A stretch of 28,917 nt of DNA from an uncultured Bacillaceae bacterium (GCA_937967685.1 CALBTX010000227.1:1-28917); one strand, 5' to 3'; shown: positions 8,341 through 16,841, counted from the first letter of the stretch. Program-made: numbers and translations. The notes: a model not told the origin generated them from the letters alone.

Positions 8341-9381
8341 ATGATGACTGTGGAAACGAACGAAATGTTAAAAGAAGAACGGATCAGCCGTTCGTCTTTT
8401 TTATGGCTGCTCTACGGGATTGGATTTACGTTGATCATCGCTCTGTTAGGTTACGGACTGGCTGCCGTTCCCGGATTTCAGCGCATCGGTCCTCTCGCAA
8501 GTGCCATTCTCATCGCTATCGTCTATCGTCAAATATGGGACTATCCGGAACGATTGCGGCCGGGGATTGAATTCAGCGCCAAAAAATTGCTGCGTCTGGC
8601 AATCATCCTTTACGGATTAAAATTAAACATGGCGGTCATCTTTCAAGAAGGGCTGCCGTTGCTCGTTCGCGATACGGCAACGATCGCTGTGGCCATCGGT
8701 TTGATGCTCGTACTGGCCAAATGGTTGCAAGCCGATTGGAAAATGTCCTTACTGCTCGGGGTAGGTACGGGTGTCTGCGGCGCGGCGGCTATCGCGGCCG
8801 CCGCGCCCATCCTTAAAGCGAAGGATGAGGATACAGCTGTCAGTGTGGGGATGATTGCTTTGATAGGTACTATTTTCGCCCTTGTCTATACGCTGCTACT
8901 GCCAGTGCTGTCGCTTTCCGCTGAAGACTACGGGATCTGGTCTGGAATCAGTCTGCACGAGGTGGCCCATGTCGCCCTCGCCGCAGAACCCGCGGGAGAG
9001 GATGCGTTGGCCATGGCTCTTTTGGCTAAATTAGGACGTGTCTTTTTACTTATTCCTTTGTGTTTCATTTTAATGTTTTGGATGCGCAGGAAAACGTCCG
9101 TCAACGAAAACAGTCAGGCTAAGATTGACATCCCCTGGTTTTTGCTTGGATTCGTCGCCATGAGTTTATTGGGCAGCTATGTGTTCGGCGAGTATGTGCA
9201 CGTGTCCCCGGCGGTGATGGCCGGGATTTCCAACGTAAGTACATTTATTTTAACGATGGCGATGGTCGGCCTCGGATTGAATGTCAGATTTCAGTCTTTA
9301 GGCCGGAGGGCCTTGCGTCCGTTATTAGCGCTTGGGCTGACATCGGTTCTTTTGTCTGTTCTGACGTTGATCAGTCTATAA
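8341..9381 (+). CDS. yeiH: YeiH-family (UPF0324) putative sulfate/anion exporter
   Basis: This 346-aa membrane protein has about ten hydrophobic spans. Family landmarks are RPGIEFSAKKLLRLAIILYG near residue 77, the glycine/alanine-rich LLGVGTGVCGAAAIAAAAP near 138, SLHEVAHVALAA near 204 and GLGLNVRFQSL near 320. The family is annotated as putative sulfate exporters, but transport data are sparse. The divergent LysR gene matches the yeiE-yeiH arrangement known from enterobacteria. Start choice is uncertain: ATG 8341, ATG 8344 and GTG 8350 are in frame, and the upstream AAGAGATGGG is a poor ribosome site best placed for the last of them. No terminator is obvious before ung. Confidence 0.87.
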   Translation: MMTVETNEMLKEERISRSSFLWLLYGIGFTLIIALLGYGLAAVPGFQRIGPLASAILIAIVYRQIWDYPERLRPGIEFSAKKLLRLAIILYGLKLNMAVIFQEGLPLLVRDTATIAVAIGLMLVLAKWLQADWKMSLLLGVGTGVCGAAAIAAAAPILKAKDEDTAVSVGMIALIGTIFALVYTLLLPVLSLSAEDYGIWSGISLHEVAHVALAAEPAGEDALAMALLAKLGRVFLLIPLCFILMFWMRRKTSVNENSQAKIDIPWFLLGFVAMSLLGSYVFGEYVHVSPAVMAGISNVSTFILTMAMVGLGLNVRFQSLGRRALRPLLALGLTSVLLSVLTLISL

Positions 9382-9486
9382 AACAGTCCAATTTTCCCCG
9401 AATATTAAAATTTAACAGGCCCCAAATATGTTAAAATATAACAAGGTTGTCAGTTTAATCATCGTTTTTGCCAGAGGGTGTGCTTC

Positions 9487-10164
9487 ATGTCCGTCTTGAA
9501 AAATGACTGGTCTGAATGGCTGGAAGAAGAATTTAAGAAACCGTACTATTTGCGTTTGCGGCAGTTTTTAATTCACGAATATCGGACAAGAGTCATCTAT
9601 CCGGATATGTATGATATTTTTAATGCGTTGCATTTGACACCGTACGCCCGGACAAAAGTAGTCATCTTGGGCCAGGATCCTTATCATGGTCCCGGTCAGG
9701 CCCACGGGTTAAGCTTCTCCGTACAACCCGGCGTGCGCATTCCTCCTTCTCTGTTGAACATTTTCCAAGAGTTAAATGCCGATCTGGGCTTGAAGATTCC
9801 GAACAATGGTTATCTCGTGAAATGGGCGGAACAAGGGGTGCTCATGCTGAATGCCGTGTTGACAGTGAGAAAAGGTGTGGCTAATTCACACCGGGGGAAA
9901 GGCTGGGAGACGTTTACGGATCAAGTGATCAAATGTTTAAATCAGAGGGAAAAACCGGTCGTCTTTATTTTGTGGGGCCGGAATGCTCAGGAAAAAGAAA
10001 GGCTGATTACCGCAAAGCATCATTTGATCATTAAATCTCCCCACCCCAGCCCTTTTTCGGCCAACAGAGGTTTCTTTGGCAGCCGGCCGTTTTCAAGAGT
10101 CAATCAATTTTTGGAGGACATAGGAAGTCAACCGATCGATTGGCAAATACCGGATATTTCCTGA
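9487..10164 (+). CDS. ung: Uracil-DNA glycosylase
   Basis: This 225-aa cytoplasmic repair enzyme removes uracil from DNA and starts base-excision repair. Family 1 motifs are complete: GQDPYHGPGQAHGLSFSV near residue 61 (catalytic Asp and the water-activating loop), the VLMLNAVLTV uracil-binding Asn region near 118, and HPSPFSANRGFFG near 183 (the leucine-loop region with the essential His). Length is normal for bacterial Ung. ATG 9487 follows AGAGGGTG and is preferred over an in-frame GTG at 9478 that overlaps it. In B. subtilis, ung lies in the same general region as ywfO/ywgA, which supports a conserved chromosomal backbone. Confidence 0.96.
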   Translation: MSVLKNDWSEWLEEEFKKPYYLRLRQFLIHEYRTRVIYPDMYDIFNALHLTPYARTKVVILGQDPYHGPGQAHGLSFSVQPGVRIPPSLLNIFQELNADLGLKIPNNGYLVKWAEQGVLMLNAVLTVRKGVANSHRGKGWETFTDQVIKCLNQREKPVVFILWGRNAQEKERLITAKHHLIIKSPHPSPFSANRGFFGSRPFSRVNQFLEDIGSQPIDWQIPDIS

Positions 10165-10214
10165 GCAATGAAGTTTAATTGACCCTGAATGGAAGATAAA
10201 GTCAGATTTGTTTG

Positions 10215-11018
10215 TCAGAGCTGTCTGTTGAACCAGTTCAGGATGAAAGAATGTACCGAGGGGCTGAACAAATGCTCTTCATCCGCCAGTATCTGCAAAT
10301 GTTTGTCTTTGGCTTCCAAATGGTTTAGCAGATCATGACTGTGCGCCGCCGGAACAGCTTCATCTTTCCGACCATGAATAATGAGGAAAGGCTGGCTCAC
10401 CTTTCGCGCGGCCTGCAGGGTATCGTACTGTAACAAGTCCTGGATGAAGAGAGGCTTTAAAGCATATTTTTTGTTGTAGAAATGGCGGATGGTTTCACCG
10501 TTAAGCGCCTTGGCCCATCGTTCCGGGCCGATAATGACTTGTTTGAAATTGTCCTCCAGGTACGTCACCGGGGCCAAAGCACAAACGGCTTTAACGGTTG
10601 GCACTTGAGCAGCTATGTATGTGACCAGTGCACCGCCCAAACTGTGTCCGATGATCCCCAGGCGCTGGGGCTCAACTTGGGGCAAAGTACGCGCCCAGGC
10701 CAACACTTTGTGGGCGTCTTCGATCCAACCTGAAAAATGCGTGTCACTATCGAACTCACCTTCACTTTCCCCTGATCCGATGTAATCAAAGCGGATCACG
10801 ACATACCCCTCTTGACATAACACTCTGGCCAGGTTGACCCCCATGCGGTTATCACCGGTTTTCGTCCCGGTAAAGCCGTGCATGTAAACGATGGCCGGCC
10901 GGCGCTCCGCGGCAGTGTCTTGAACAGAAATGGAGCTTATTTCAGCATTCGGTGTATGGACAATCACGGAAATGTGTTTGTTTCCCCGGCCTTTGACCCA
11001 GAAAAGTTCCTCCATCAT
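10215..11018 (-). CDS. Alpha/beta hydrolase
   Basis: This 267-aa protein has the complete alpha/beta-hydrolase triad: nucleophile Ser in GIIGHSLGGALV (about residues 123-134), Asp in IIHGRKDEAVPA (about 224-235), and His in DEEHLFSP (about 246-253). The oxyanion region is YMHGFTGTKTGDNR near residue 45. A short N-terminal beta hairpin and no signal peptide suggest a cytoplasmic esterase or acyl-peptidase-like enzyme. The start ATG follows AGGGTGGGG. It converges on ung with a 50-bp gap and no clear terminator. The substrate is unknown. Confidence 0.88.
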   Translation of the reverse strand: MMEELFWVKGRGNKHISVIVHTPNAEISSISVQDTAAERRPAIVYMHGFTGTKTGDNRMGVNLARVLCQEGYVVIRFDYIGSGESEGEFDSDTHFSGWIEDAHKVLAWARTLPQVEPQRLGIIGHSLGGALVTYIAAQVPTVKAVCALAPVTYLEDNFKQVIIGPERWAKALNGETIRHFYNKKYALKPLFIQDLLQYDTLQAARKVSQPFLIIHGRKDEAVPAAHSHDLLNHLEAKDKHLQILADEEHLFSPSVHSFILNWFNRQL

Positions 11019-11226
11019 ATCCCCACCCTACGAAGAAATATTAAATTAAGGTCAAAGCTTATTTTACTGGTGCTCTTTGGTTAAGTCATATGGATGTTTT
11101 CCGCAAACTGAAAGTTCTGACGAATGACAACCATTTTTAGCATACATTGCCCGCTTCTGAATTTCAATGCATTCGTTTGAAAAAAGCATCTCTCACCCAT
11201 AATAAGGTTAGGAGGTGCTTTTTGAA

Positions 11227-11775
11227 ATGAGGAAAACAGTATGTGGCGGATGGCTTGTTTTGATCGTTGTGACGTTGGCCGCCTGCACTTCACACTTTCA
11301 GGATCAACAGCCTGAATTTGAAAACAGTCGCATTGAACAACATGATGGGCTGGATGACGTCAGAGAGAGCCGATTTAAGGATATGTCCAATGTTCAAATT
11401 GATCAAAGTGAAAATGTCATTTTTGCTGATGACCATGAAACAGCCGCTGACGAGCGAACGTTTGATATTAATGTCAATTCGTATGATCCGGATTATGGGC
11501 GAATCATCGAAAAGCGGTTGGAAGCCTTGCCCGTAGTCAATCAGGCTGCGGTCCTCGTCTTTAATTATCAGATTATTGCCGGCGTGGATTTGAGCGGCCG
11601 GGAACAAGCATCGCTTCCCGTCATTCAAGACACCATTTTGGGGATGGCGAACGGAAAGGATCTTTATATTTCGAGTGATCCAGCCGTATTCACGCGCATT
11701 GAAAACATTAAACGAGGTTATCCTTTGCTTTTGCAAAATGATTTACATGACCTTCTATTGCGTATACAGCGTTAG
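11227..11775 (+). CDS. YhcN/YlaJ-family sporulation lipoprotein
   Basis: This 182-aa protein has a lipoprotein signal: a basic start, a hydrophobic core (WLVLIVVTLA) and the lipobox LAAC, with the lipidated Cys at about residue 20. The mature part contains the YhcN/YlaJ pattern DPDYGRIIEKRLEALPVVNQAAVLVFNYQIIAGVDLSG (split here as family landmarks), resembling the small alpha-beta domain of spore coat/membrane lipoproteins. The ATG at 11227 follows GGAGGTG by 9 nt; an in-frame GTG at 11215 overlaps that site. Family members are made in the forespore and affect spore germination. A CATAATA element (11198-11204) just upstream resembles a forespore -10, but its -35 is weak. Confidence 0.82.
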   Translation: MRKTVCGGWLVLIVVTLAACTSHFQDQQPEFENSRIEQHDGLDDVRESRFKDMSNVQIDQSENVIFADDHETAADERTFDINVNSYDPDYGRIIEKRLEALPVVNQAAVLVFNYQIIAGVDLSGREQASLPVIQDTILGMANGKDLYISSDPAVFTRIENIKRGYPLLLQNDLHDLLLRIQR

Positions 11776-11857
11776 CCTGAAGACGGCAGCAATTGACAAT
11801 GTGGAAAGGAGTGGTTAGTATGTAATTGAAAGAATAGTCAGTCATTAGGGGGCCGTC

Positions 11858-12958
11858 ATGCGCATATTAAAATGGATTCATCATCTTCATGCTTTTTTGC
11901 TCCTGTTATTACTTGTATCGGGTTTTTGTCTGTATTTTTCCCCTGCGCGCACCTGGTTTAACGAAGTCCACTTCCCTCTGGTCAGTTTTCACATTCTTGC
12001 AGCCTGTGTGTATACCGCTGTCATGCTTCTCAGTTTATATCGCGTCATTCGTTATGTATTTCATAAACCGTATTTGAAGAAATTTAACGTTTTTCTAAAT
12101 GTCGCCTTTTTTTCCGTTTGGTTTGTGACGGGACTGCTCATGTATTTCCAAGCGCATGTGCCCGTCACTGTGCGCAATTTGGCCGTGGATATACATGGTT
12201 GGTGTTCCTTTCTCATTCTGCCCTGGATAGCAGCTCATTCGCTTGGCCATTTCTTGCAATGGAGAATCCCCTGGCCAAACTGGTGGAGGGGAAAAGCACC
12301 GCTCCCTCCCGTCTTGGAAGAAAATCGTCTGGAACGCAGAGATTTTGTCAAATTCCTGTCATTCGGTGCACTTTTCGTCTTGATCGGAGGCGTGCTGCGC
12401 TGGCTGTCTCCTATATTGGCCGTGGCCAGTGAGGAGAACAAAAGGCGGGGTCATTTTAGAATTTATAATGTCACCAATGATTTTCCGCGATACGAACAGG
12501 AAGAATGGACGCTTAAGATCGACGGTTTAGTGGATCGGCCGCTGACGTTAACGATGGAAGATATGCAGCGCGTGCCATGGATAACGATCGTGGATGATTT
12601 CCACTGTGTGACCGGCTGGAGTGTGCGCGGGGTGGAAATGAGGGGAATCAAGATGAAGACGCTGTTTGCAGAATACGACATCAAGCCCCGGGGAGAATTT
12701 GTCACCGTTTATTCCGGAGACGGCGTCTATTATGATTCTTTCATTACATCCCAGCTTTTGGAAGAAGAAGCGATGCTCGTTTTCCATTTTGACGGCGAGG
12801 CCTTGAAAAAAAGTCAAGGTTTCCCCTGTCGCCTCTATCATCCAGACATGTATGGCTATAAGTCCGTTAAATGGGTCGAACGCCTGGAATTTACGCAGGA
12901 CCGACAAATAGGTTATTGGCAGCAAAGAGGGGGCTATGATTTGAATGGCTACCTTTAG
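11858..12958 (+). CDS. Membrane-bound YedY-like molybdopterin oxidoreductase fused to a cytochrome b-type domain
   Basis: This 366-aa protein joins two modules. Residues 1-135 form about four membrane helices with histidines placed as haem ligands (H8, H9, H11, H45, H113, H127, H131), like the small cytochrome b/YedZ partners. A twin-arginine-like RRDFVKF (160-166) then precedes a fifth hydrophobic segment (about 166-183). Residues from about 200 match the sulfite-oxidase/YedY molybdopterin fold, with the Mo-ligand Cys250 in DDFHCVTGWS and the PCRLYHPDMYGYKSVKWV stretch near 323-340. Such enzymes reduce or oxidise oxo-substrates such as methionine sulfoxide, using quinol electrons through the haem. 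The separate MsrP and MsrQ subunits of enterobacteria are here one chain. The C-terminus overlaps the next start, implying translational coupling. Confidence 0.85.
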   Translation: MRILKWIHHLHAFLLLLLLVSGFCLYFSPARTWFNEVHFPLVSFHILAACVYTAVMLLSLYRVIRYVFHKPYLKKFNVFLNVAFFSVWFVTGLLMYFQAHVPVTVRNLAVDIHGWCSFLILPWIAAHSLGHFLQWRIPWPNWWRGKAPLPPVLEENRLERRDFVKFLSFGALFVLIGGVLRWLSPILAVASEENKRRGHFRIYNVTNDFPRYEQEEWTLKIDGLVDRPLTLTMEDMQRVPWITIVDDFHCVTGWSVRGVEMRGIKMKTLFAEYDIKPRGEFVTVYSGDGVYYDSFITSQLLEEEAMLVFHFDGEALKKSQGFPCRLYHPDMYGYKSVKWVERLEFTQDRQIGYWQQRGGYDLNGYL

Positions 12959-13670
12959 GCCGGTCAAAAAGTGGCTTGTTCCCTTAACGGGTGTTCTGCT
13001 GGGTTTGTTGATCGGGTTTACGTTATTCCCCAGTCAGCAAGAGTTTGAGTATAAACGGTGGATGAAACATTTGGAAAGTTTGGAAAACGGCACATACCGC
13101 ATTGAAACGAAATATACGCTTGATGAAGCAAGCGAGGTCACGACGAGTCGAGGCTATTGGTCCAAAGAACGTTCCACTTACCGGGTGTCCACCCCGGTGA
13201 CAGACGGCACAGCATTCACGTTTGACGTGTACATGGAAGGGGATCGTTTTTTCGTGCACAGCGGCGATGAATGGATCCAAGGAGAGCATTCTCATCCGAT
13301 CTGGAACGAGCTTTCTCCCCTGGACAACCCTTTTCAATGGGGCAAAGATATATTGCCGAATGCCGACGAGATATACAAAATAGAAAAAAGCAAGGAGCAT
13401 GTCGTTTACCGGGCGGTCTTCCATCATTTAAACGCATTTGATTTTCGGGGCACTTCCCTGCAAGAGCAGGAAGGGACCGATCTAACCATGGAATTGGCCG
13501 ATGGTCTCCTCCAATCCATGACGTTTACGGCCCGTCCGATCAGGCCCGATGAATTATCGCCGTTTGATCGCTATCCGGAACACATCACGTATGAAATTTC
13601 ATTTAGCGCCTCTGCTGATGAGATTCCCTCAGTGCCCGAGGAAGCATATGAAGCAGAAGAACTGGAATAA
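12945..13670 (+). CDS. Unknown membrane-anchored extracytoplasmic protein coupled to the molybdoprotein
   Basis: The family of this 241-aa protein is not recognised. A single N-terminal hydrophobic segment (about residues 10-28, VPLTGVLLGLLIGFTLF) with basic residues before it should anchor the protein, placing a beta-rich domain of roughly 210 residues outside the membrane. That domain alternates charged and aromatic residues (for example YRIETKYTL, TFDVYMEGDRFFVHSG, LTMELADGLLQSMTF), a pattern like lipoprotein-carrier or sheet-sandwich folds, but I cannot assign it. It ends in an acidic EEAYEAEELE tail. Its ATG overlaps the end of the molybdoprotein gene by 14 nt, and GAGGGGG lies upstream. 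Coupled translation suggests it is a partner or chaperone of that enzyme at the outer face. Confidence 0.72.
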   Translation: MATFRPVKKWLVPLTGVLLGLLIGFTLFPSQQEFEYKRWMKHLESLENGTYRIETKYTLDEASEVTTSRGYWSKERSTYRVSTPVTDGTAFTFDVYMEGDRFFVHSGDEWIQGEHSHPIWNELSPLDNPFQWGKDILPNADEIYKIEKSKEHVVYRAVFHHLNAFDFRGTSLQEQEGTDLTMELADGLLQSMTFTARPIRPDELSPFDRYPEHITYEISFSASADEIPSVPEEAYEAEELE

Positions 13671-13733
13671 AGACCTGTAAGACCGTTTCCCAGACCGTAT
13701 CCGCTTTTGGTCAGAACAGTTTGGTTTTGTTGT

Positions 13734-14153
13734 TTATCTCGTCATTTCCAGAAGATCATGCAAAGCAATTTTGAGCAGTTTTTCGATCGGTTTTCTTTTT
13801 CTGGGAGAAATTCGGGATAACGAGTACAACCCGGTTTTGAATTCCTGATGAGCTTGTAAATAGCGAATGATTTCCAGCATTTCTTCATCCGCATGTCCTT
13901 CAATATGATACATTTTTTTTGCTTCTCGTATCAACATATGCTTATGTTGGAAATTCCCCAACAATGCATCCACACTTGAATTAAAAACTTGGCTCAGTTT
14001 AATGAGCGCGTTCAGGTCAGGTGTTGACTTCCCATTTTCCCACTTGGTCAACACCGGGCGGGAGACATTAATGCGTCGAGCGAGTTCTTGTTGCGTCCAC
14101 CCCATTTTTTTCCGGTAATAACGAATATTACCACCCAGTTTATCCAAAAGCAT
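13734..14153 (-). CDS. XRE-family transcriptional regulator
   Basis: This 139-aa regulator has an N-terminal Cro/C1-type HTH: LGGNIRYYRKKMGWTQQELA (helices 1-2), INVSRPVLTKWENGKSTPDL (recognition helix and following loop) and IKLSQVFNSSVDALLG at about residues 5-65. The C-terminal part is helical and basic with no recognised sensor domain. In-frame TTG (14159), GTG (14156) and ATG (14153) are stacked, and none has a clear ribosome site; ATG is chosen. It is divergent from a Spo0E-like gene. The shared region carries an inverted repeat and extra half-sites, so control of that phosphatase and of itself is likely. Confidence 0.88.
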   Translation of the reverse strand: MLLDKLGGNIRYYRKKMGWTQQELARRINVSRPVLTKWENGKSTPDLNALIKLSQVFNSSVDALLGNFQHKHMLIREAKKMYHIEGHADEEMLEIIRYLQAHQEFKTGLYSLSRISPRKRKPIEKLLKIALHDLLEMTR

Positions 14154-14174
14154 CACCAACAGCTGTAGTATTAC

Positions 14175-14258
14175 TTTCCATTTAAAGGTAGAGTCAGGAA
14201 ATAATCAAGCAGGGAAATGTTTCCATTTTGAACAATGGAAAAATGTGATAAAATGGAA
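14175..14258. promoter_or_regulatory. Inverted-repeat operator and half-sites between the XRE and Spo0E-like genes
   Basis: TTTCCATT (14220-14227) and AATGGAAA (14234-14241) form perfect 8-bp arms with a 6-bp spacer. Further half-sites are TTTCCATT at 14175-14182, on the regulator side, and AATGGAA at 14252-14258, on the Spo0E side. The set straddles the divergent promoters and suits binding by the XRE protein. This is inference from position and symmetry. Confidence 0.6.
14226..14254 (+). promoter_or_regulatory. Candidate promoter of the Spo0E-like gene
   Basis: TTTTGA (14226-14231) and TAAAAT (14249-14254) are separated by 17 bp. A TGTGA stretch just upstream gives an extended -10 character. 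The element overlaps the inverted repeat and one half-site, so bound repressor would block it. Confidence 0.5.
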
Positions 14259-14321
14259 CGGATCGCATGTAGTGGATGATGATGCCGAAGGTAACGGTTT
14301 TTATGGATAAGGGTGGGTAAA

Positions 14322-14519
14322 GTGAGCCAAAACAGGCAGGCAGCTCGGCAATTGGAAGCATTAAAAAAGGAAATTGAACAAAAAAGGATGATGTTAATCG
14401 AGCTGGGCAAAAACAGTGAGGCATACTCAGATACACAATTGATTGAAATGAGTCAAGCGTTGGATGAGCTGATTGTCGCTTACATGCATATATTGAAGAA
14501 AGGGGAAAGCAGTACCTGA
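14322..14519 (+). CDS. Spo0E-like aspartyl-phosphate phosphatase
   Basis: This 65-aa protein is a two-helix Spo0E-type phosphatase. The N-terminal helix LEALKKEIEQKRMMLIELG and the second helix with the signature SQALDELIVAY are both present, as in proteins that dephosphorylate Spo0A~P and so delay sporulation. Small size is normal for the family. GTG 14322 follows AAGGGTGGG by about 6 nt and is preferred over a GTG at 14313 that overlaps it. The gene is divergent from an XRE repressor with operator-like repeats between them, and its stop lies in the loop of a terminator hairpin. Whether Spo0A or another response regulator is the target cannot be told from sequence. Confidence 0.85.
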   Translation: MSQNRQAARQLEALKKEIEQKRMMLIELGKNSEAYSDTQLIEMSQALDELIVAYMHILKKGESST

Positions 14520-14537
14520 CTTTCCCCTCTGATTTTT
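14501..14537 (+). terminator. Terminator of the Spo0E-like gene
   Basis: AGGGGAAAG (14501-14509) pairs perfectly with CTTTCCCCT (14520-14528) around a 10-nt loop that includes the TGA stop; GATTTTTA follows. Stem is 9 bp and the T-run is five. Confidence 0.75.
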
Positions 14538-14562
14538 AAGGACAGCATAAGCGCTCATTTTA

Positions 14563-14595
14563 AGGTGAGCTGAATTTCAGGTGAGCCTGACTTTC
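14563..14595 (+). repeat. Near-perfect 16/17-bp tandem duplication
   Basis: AGGTGAGCTGAATTTC (14563-14578) is followed at once by AGGTGAGCCTGACTTTC (14579-14595). The two differ by one inserted base and one substitution. It lies between the terminator and the end of the lytic transglycosylase gene. Confidence 0.65.
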
Positions 14596-14646
14596 AAAGT
14601 TTTACGGGTATGTCGAATACTTTCGTTTTCACAAGTAAACGAGCAA

Positions 14647-15375
14647 TCAAGCTTGTTGAGTGAAGGAGCGGTAAGTCCGGGTCACCTGAGTGACATAACG
14701 CTCAGTCTCCTTAAAAGGCGGGATGCCTCTGTATTGATCGACATGACCGGGGCCCGCATTGTAAGCAGCCAGCGCCAGTGCCAGGTTCCCGTGGTAACGA
14801 TCAAGCATTTGACGCAAATATTTCGTTCCGCCCTCAATATTTTGCTCGGGATCATATGGATTGCTGACCCCTAATCCTCGGGCCGTGGCAGGCATGAGCT
14901 GCATTAAGCCCATCGCTCCGGCGGGGCTTTTGGCCCGAGGATTAAAGCCGGATTCATGCTGGATGACGGAGCGAATCAGCAGTGGGTCTATGCGATATTT
15001 TTGAGCCGCTTGCTGGATGAATCGGTCGTACGGGCTGAAAGCGACATCCGAAGCCGGGCTTGATGCAGCAGATACAGCCGGCTCAAACTTGGCGCGCGTT
15101 ACCATATCGTCTTCATTTTTCCCGTGAAACGGGCGAAAACTGTCTGGAAGCGCACCCTGCTGAGGCCTGTTTTGTTGACGCATGGCCAACAAAGAGCCGA
15201 GCGTTAACCCGGTGTGTGTGGCGGGTTGCCCTTGCGCATGCAGCGCCTCCTGTAACATTCCCTGAAAATGTCCTCGATGGGTCGAAGTCCTGTTTATGAA
15301 CGAATCGGTTTGTCCGAATTGAAATCCATCCGCTCGATAGCCATTCAGCATTGATTGCAGCGTATGAACCTGCAT
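14647..15375 (-). CDS. Lytic transglycosylase (SLT domain)
   Basis: This 242-aa protein has a C-terminal SLT lysozyme-like domain (about residues 130-242) that cleaves peptidoglycan to 1,6-anhydromuropeptides. Diagnostic motifs are the catalytic Glu in IQHESGFNPRAKSPAGAMG, the LMQLMPATA stretch, and ALAAYNAGPGHVDQY. The first 125 residues are low in conservation, rich in Gln, Gly and Ser, and without a clear signal peptide, so secretion is unexplained; B. subtilis YjbJ has a similar layout. The ATG follows AGGGGGA. It is transcribed away from the ywfO-like gene. Role in cell-wall turnover or spore release is inferred from the family. Confidence 0.88.
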   Translation of the reverse strand: MQVHTLQSMLNGYRADGFQFGQTDSFINRTSTHRGHFQGMLQEALHAQGQPATHTGLTLGSLLAMRQQNRPQQGALPDSFRPFHGKNEDDMVTRAKFEPAVSAASSPASDVAFSPYDRFIQQAAQKYRIDPLLIRSVIQHESGFNPRAKSPAGAMGLMQLMPATARGLGVSNPYDPEQNIEGGTKYLRQMLDRYHGNLALALAAYNAGPGHVDQYRGIPPFKETERYVTQVTRTYRSFTQQA

Positions 15376-15499
15376 CGTTCATCCCCCTAAGCGATGACAT
15401 AATTTAACTATAGCAGAGAGAAAAAGCGCTGGCAATGAATTTTCTGGCATAATAAGTTAAAATAAAGGCACATGCAGCGAGAAGGGGGGGTAATTGACG

Positions 15500-16840
15500 A
15501 TGAGTATCGTTCATCAAACGTTAGATGAGGAAAAAGTGTTTAAGGACCCCGTTCACCGCTACGTTCATGTCAGGGACAAATTAATTTGGGAGCTGGTCAA
15601 TACGGCTGAATTTCAGCGTCTGAGGCGTATCCGCCAACTGGGGACCAGTTATCTGACTTTCCACGGCGCTGAACACAGCCGTTTCAGCCATTCACTCGGC
15701 GTCTATGAAGTGATGCGCAGGATTTTAGAGAAGTTTGTCGCTCTGCCTTCGTGGAAGGAAACGATGGCTTCCTGGGATGAGGAAGACAGGTTGTTATGTT
15801 TAAGCGCCGCATTGTTACACGATGTTGGCCACGGTCCTTTTTCCCACGGTTTTGAAAAAGTTTTCCTGACCGATCATGAAGAATGGACGCGGGCCATCTT
15901 GTTAGGGGAAACGGAAATCAATCACATTTTACGTCAGGTGTCTTCCTCATTTCCTCAGAAGGTGAACGAAGTCATTGCCAAAACGTATGAAAATAAGCTG
16001 ATCGTCAGTTTAATCTCAAGTCAAATTGATGCCGACAGGATGGATTACTTGTTAAGGGACGCCTACTTTACCGGAGTGAATTACGGAACGTTTGACATTG
16101 AGCGTATCTTGCGGGTGATGAGGCCGCATGAAGATTATGCCGTCATCAAGTACAGCGGGATGCACGCGGTGGAAGATTACATCATGTCCCGCTACCAGAT
16201 GTACTGGCAAATATATTTTCATCCCGTGACCCGCAGCGCAGAAGTCATCTTGCGCAAAATTTTTCAACGGGCCAAACAGCTGTACTTGGACGGCTATACT
16301 TTCAAACAGGAACCGGTGTTCCTGCGGCGTTTTTTTAGCGGAGATATCGGACTTGAGGATTATTTGGCTTTAGACGAGAATGTCGTCTTATATTATTTTC
16401 AGGTGTGGATGGAAGAAAAGGATGGCATTTTAGCCGACTTGTGTGCTAGATTTATCAATAGAAAATTATTCAAATATGTGGAATGCGACCCATCCGTGCA
16501 TTTGAAATTATGGGGAGAGCTGCAACATTTGTTTCGCCAGGCGGGCATCGATCCGGATTACTATCTGGAATTCGAGGCTTCTTCAGATTTATCCTATGAT
16601 TACTACCGTCCGGGCGAAGAAGGGGAACGTTTACCCATTCACTTGTTAATGCCGGACGGGGGATTGAAAGAATTATCACGCGAATCGAGCATTGTTCAAG
16701 CGATCTCCGGGAAAACGAGAACGGATTATAAACTGTATTTCCCTCAGGATTTACTCGATAACAATACATACAACCCAGCCGCAGCCCGGGAAATTAAACA
16801 TGTCTTAGGACTGGTTCGTTCGGAGAAGGGGGAGCACTGA
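15500..16840 (+). CDS. ywfO: HD-domain phosphohydrolase, YwfO-like
   Basis: This 446-aa HD-superfamily enzyme has the nucleotide-triphosphohydrolase pattern: FHGAEHSRFSHSLGVYEVM near residue 55, the HD doublet in LLHDVGHGPFSHGFE near 110-125, and a distal Asp in SQIDADRMDYLLRD near 175, which complete the metal site. B. subtilis YwfO is a dGTPase-type homologue; here release of triphosphate from dNTPs is likely but not proven. ATG 15500 follows AAGGGGGGG; a TTG at 15494 is also in frame. The ywgA-like gene begins 1 nt after the stop, so the two form an operon, as in B. subtilis. Confidence 0.88.
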   Translation: MSIVHQTLDEEKVFKDPVHRYVHVRDKLIWELVNTAEFQRLRRIRQLGTSYLTFHGAEHSRFSHSLGVYEVMRRILEKFVALPSWKETMASWDEEDRLLCLSAALLHDVGHGPFSHGFEKVFLTDHEEWTRAILLGETEINHILRQVSSSFPQKVNEVIAKTYENKLIVSLISSQIDADRMDYLLRDAYFTGVNYGTFDIERILRVMRPHEDYAVIKYSGMHAVEDYIMSRYQMYWQIYFHPVTRSAEVILRKIFQRAKQLYLDGYTFKQEPVFLRRFFSGDIGLEDYLALDENVVLYYFQVWMEEKDGILADLCARFINRKLFKYVECDPSVHLKLWGELQHLFRQAGIDPDYYLEFEASSDLSYDYYRPGEEGERLPIHLLMPDGGLKELSRESSIVQAISGKTRTDYKLYFPQDLLDNNTYNPAAAREIKHVLGLVRSEKGEH

Positions 16841-16841
16841 A

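Noticed and set aside
11290..11736. 148-codon minus-strand open frame
   Set aside because: It is antisense to the spore lipoprotein gene, which has a lipobox, ribosome site and family motif.
14581..14874. 97-codon plus-strand open frame
   Set aside because: It covers the 3' part of the lytic transglycosylase gene and has no ribosome site or recognisable motif.
16470..16769. 99-codon minus-strand open frame
   Set aside because: It is a shadow of the YwfO-like gene, with no start context.
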